Assembly (NCBI GenBank): GCA_041649015.1
Contig: JBAZNU010000010.1
Span: 5,110-69,109, forward strand
Reading direction: 5' to 3'
DNA length: 64,000 bases
Source of the DNA: Ignavibacteria bacterium
Lineage (GTDB): Bacteria; Bacteroidota; Ignavibacteria; Tepidaquicellales; Tepidaquicellaceae
Shown: one piece after another, positions 63,616-64,000 of the stretch
How positions within the stretch are numbered: position 1 is the first letter of the stretch
Layout: each line of letters opens with the position of its first letter
Notes under the pieces: model-generated
Seen by the model: only the letters and a program-made list of their open reading frames with translations
Databases searched by the model: none
Told to the model about the DNA's origin: nothing
Made by a program: the position numbers and the translations under genes

Positions 63616-64000
63616 AAGTATTTTTTGCTCCGTAATTCTTCTTTTGTGTATTTGTGCTTAGGTGGGTCACCTGCTCATTATTCTGCGGCATTAGCTCTTT
63701 GCAATAAATTCGCAGTTCTTACTGCACCGTGCATTCTGTGTGCTTTGTGAACTCTGTGTTAAAATACTCTTGCTCTTAGCAATAAAATAATTTCTCCTCT
63801 GTGCCCTCTGTGAACTCTGTGGTAAAATGTTCTTGCTCTTAGCAATAAAATAATTTCTCCTCTGCGCCCTCTGTGAACTCTGTGGTAAAATGCTCTTGCT
63901 CTTAGCAATAAATAAATTTCTCCTCTGTGCCCTCTGTGAACTCTGTGGTAAAATGCTCTTGCTCTTAGCAATAAATAAATTTCTCCTCTGTGCCCTCTGT
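63616..64000. repeat. 63-bp tandem repeat array running off the window end
   Basis: Units start at 63794, 63857, 63920 and 63983 (cut off), each beginning CTCCTCTGYGCCCTCTGTGA and containing GAACTCTGTGGTAAAATG and CTTGCTCTTAGCAATAAA. A diverged copy precedes them from about 63731. The period is exactly 63 bp. The 63616-63730 part is unremarkable AT-rich sequence with a CTGCTCATTATTCTGCGG stretch. No gene is seen. Confidence 0.93.

Noticed and set aside
63759..63971. Minus-strand open frame with HRVHRGHRGE repeats
   Set aside because: It exists only because the 63-bp repeat period is a multiple of three; there is no start context, family motif or neighbour support.
63794..64000. Possible CRISPR array
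   Set aside because: The whole 63-base unit repeats and no unique spacers alternate with a constant repeat; no cas gene is near.

Overview
The window looks like a chromosomal segment of a low-GC member of the Bacteroidota/FCB group, most likely close to Ignavibacteria. The best clue is a secreted protein (40059-41003, minus strand) with a type IX secretion C-terminal domain in the 'NYPNPFNP ... SSGVYYYRL' style common in that lineage. Weak or absent Shine-Dalgarno sites before many genes and generally AT-rich sequence fit. I see no phage, plasmid, transposase, CRISPR or rRNA genes.

Region 1 (1-21.95 kb, all plus strand) is a surface-polysaccharide locus. It holds a small SLBB protein, three enzymes for UDP-L-FucNAc (CapE/CapF/CapG type), a Wzx flippase, a Wzy/ligase-type polymerase, two GT4 glycosyltransferases, an AsnB-type amidotransferase, a fused MDR-Gfo/Idh oxidoreductase, an alpha/alpha-toroid-like protein, a DUF354 protein, a DegT aminotransferase, a Wzi-like outer-membrane protein, a WbaP-like initiating transferase, a Gfo/Idh dehydrogenase and a hexapeptide acyltransferase. 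Together they suggest a polymer with FucNAc and possibly a diacetamido, perhaps amidated, uronic acid. The locus probably continues left of the window, because the main exporter, chain-length regulator and UDP-sugar 6-dehydrogenase are missing.

Region 2 (22-38.9 kb, all minus strand) starts with a BatA/vWA membrane protein and two paralogous PDZ-membrane-GAF-PP2C phosphatases. It continues with metK, a membrane Fe-S/HdrD-like oxidoreductase, yjbQ, a beta-propeller-like protein, coaX, a small outer-membrane protein, a DUF151 nuclease-like protein and etfA/etfB. The Fe-S protein and EtfAB probably form one electron path to the quinone pool.

Region 3 (39-51.4 kb, mixed strands) has an initiator tRNA, an amidase, the secreted T9SS cargo, tRNA-Ser(CGA), tRNA-Arg(ACG), an ABC ATPase/beta-barrel/RsbW-like operon, mdh, rplU-rpmA, a GNAT protein, MarC, AlgH/YqgE, a HAD phosphatase and a fused formiminotransferase-cyclodeaminase.

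Region 4 (51.4-64 kb, mostly minus strand) is housekeeping: an AlbA_2 regulator, ruvX, an HU-like protein, pgsA, a cysteine desulfurase, pssA-psd, purC, rpsA-cmk, a DUF1579 protein and dgt, ending in a frameshifted cytidylate-kinase-like gene. Two repeat islands (60.4-61.4 kb and 63.6-64 kb) flank dgt and the broken gene. The most notable items are the polysaccharide modification module, the twin PDZ-PP2C receptors with an RsbW-like kinase elsewhere in the window, the single-base frameshift near 63045, an HU-like protein without its usual proline, and a 63-bp tandem repeat running off the window end.
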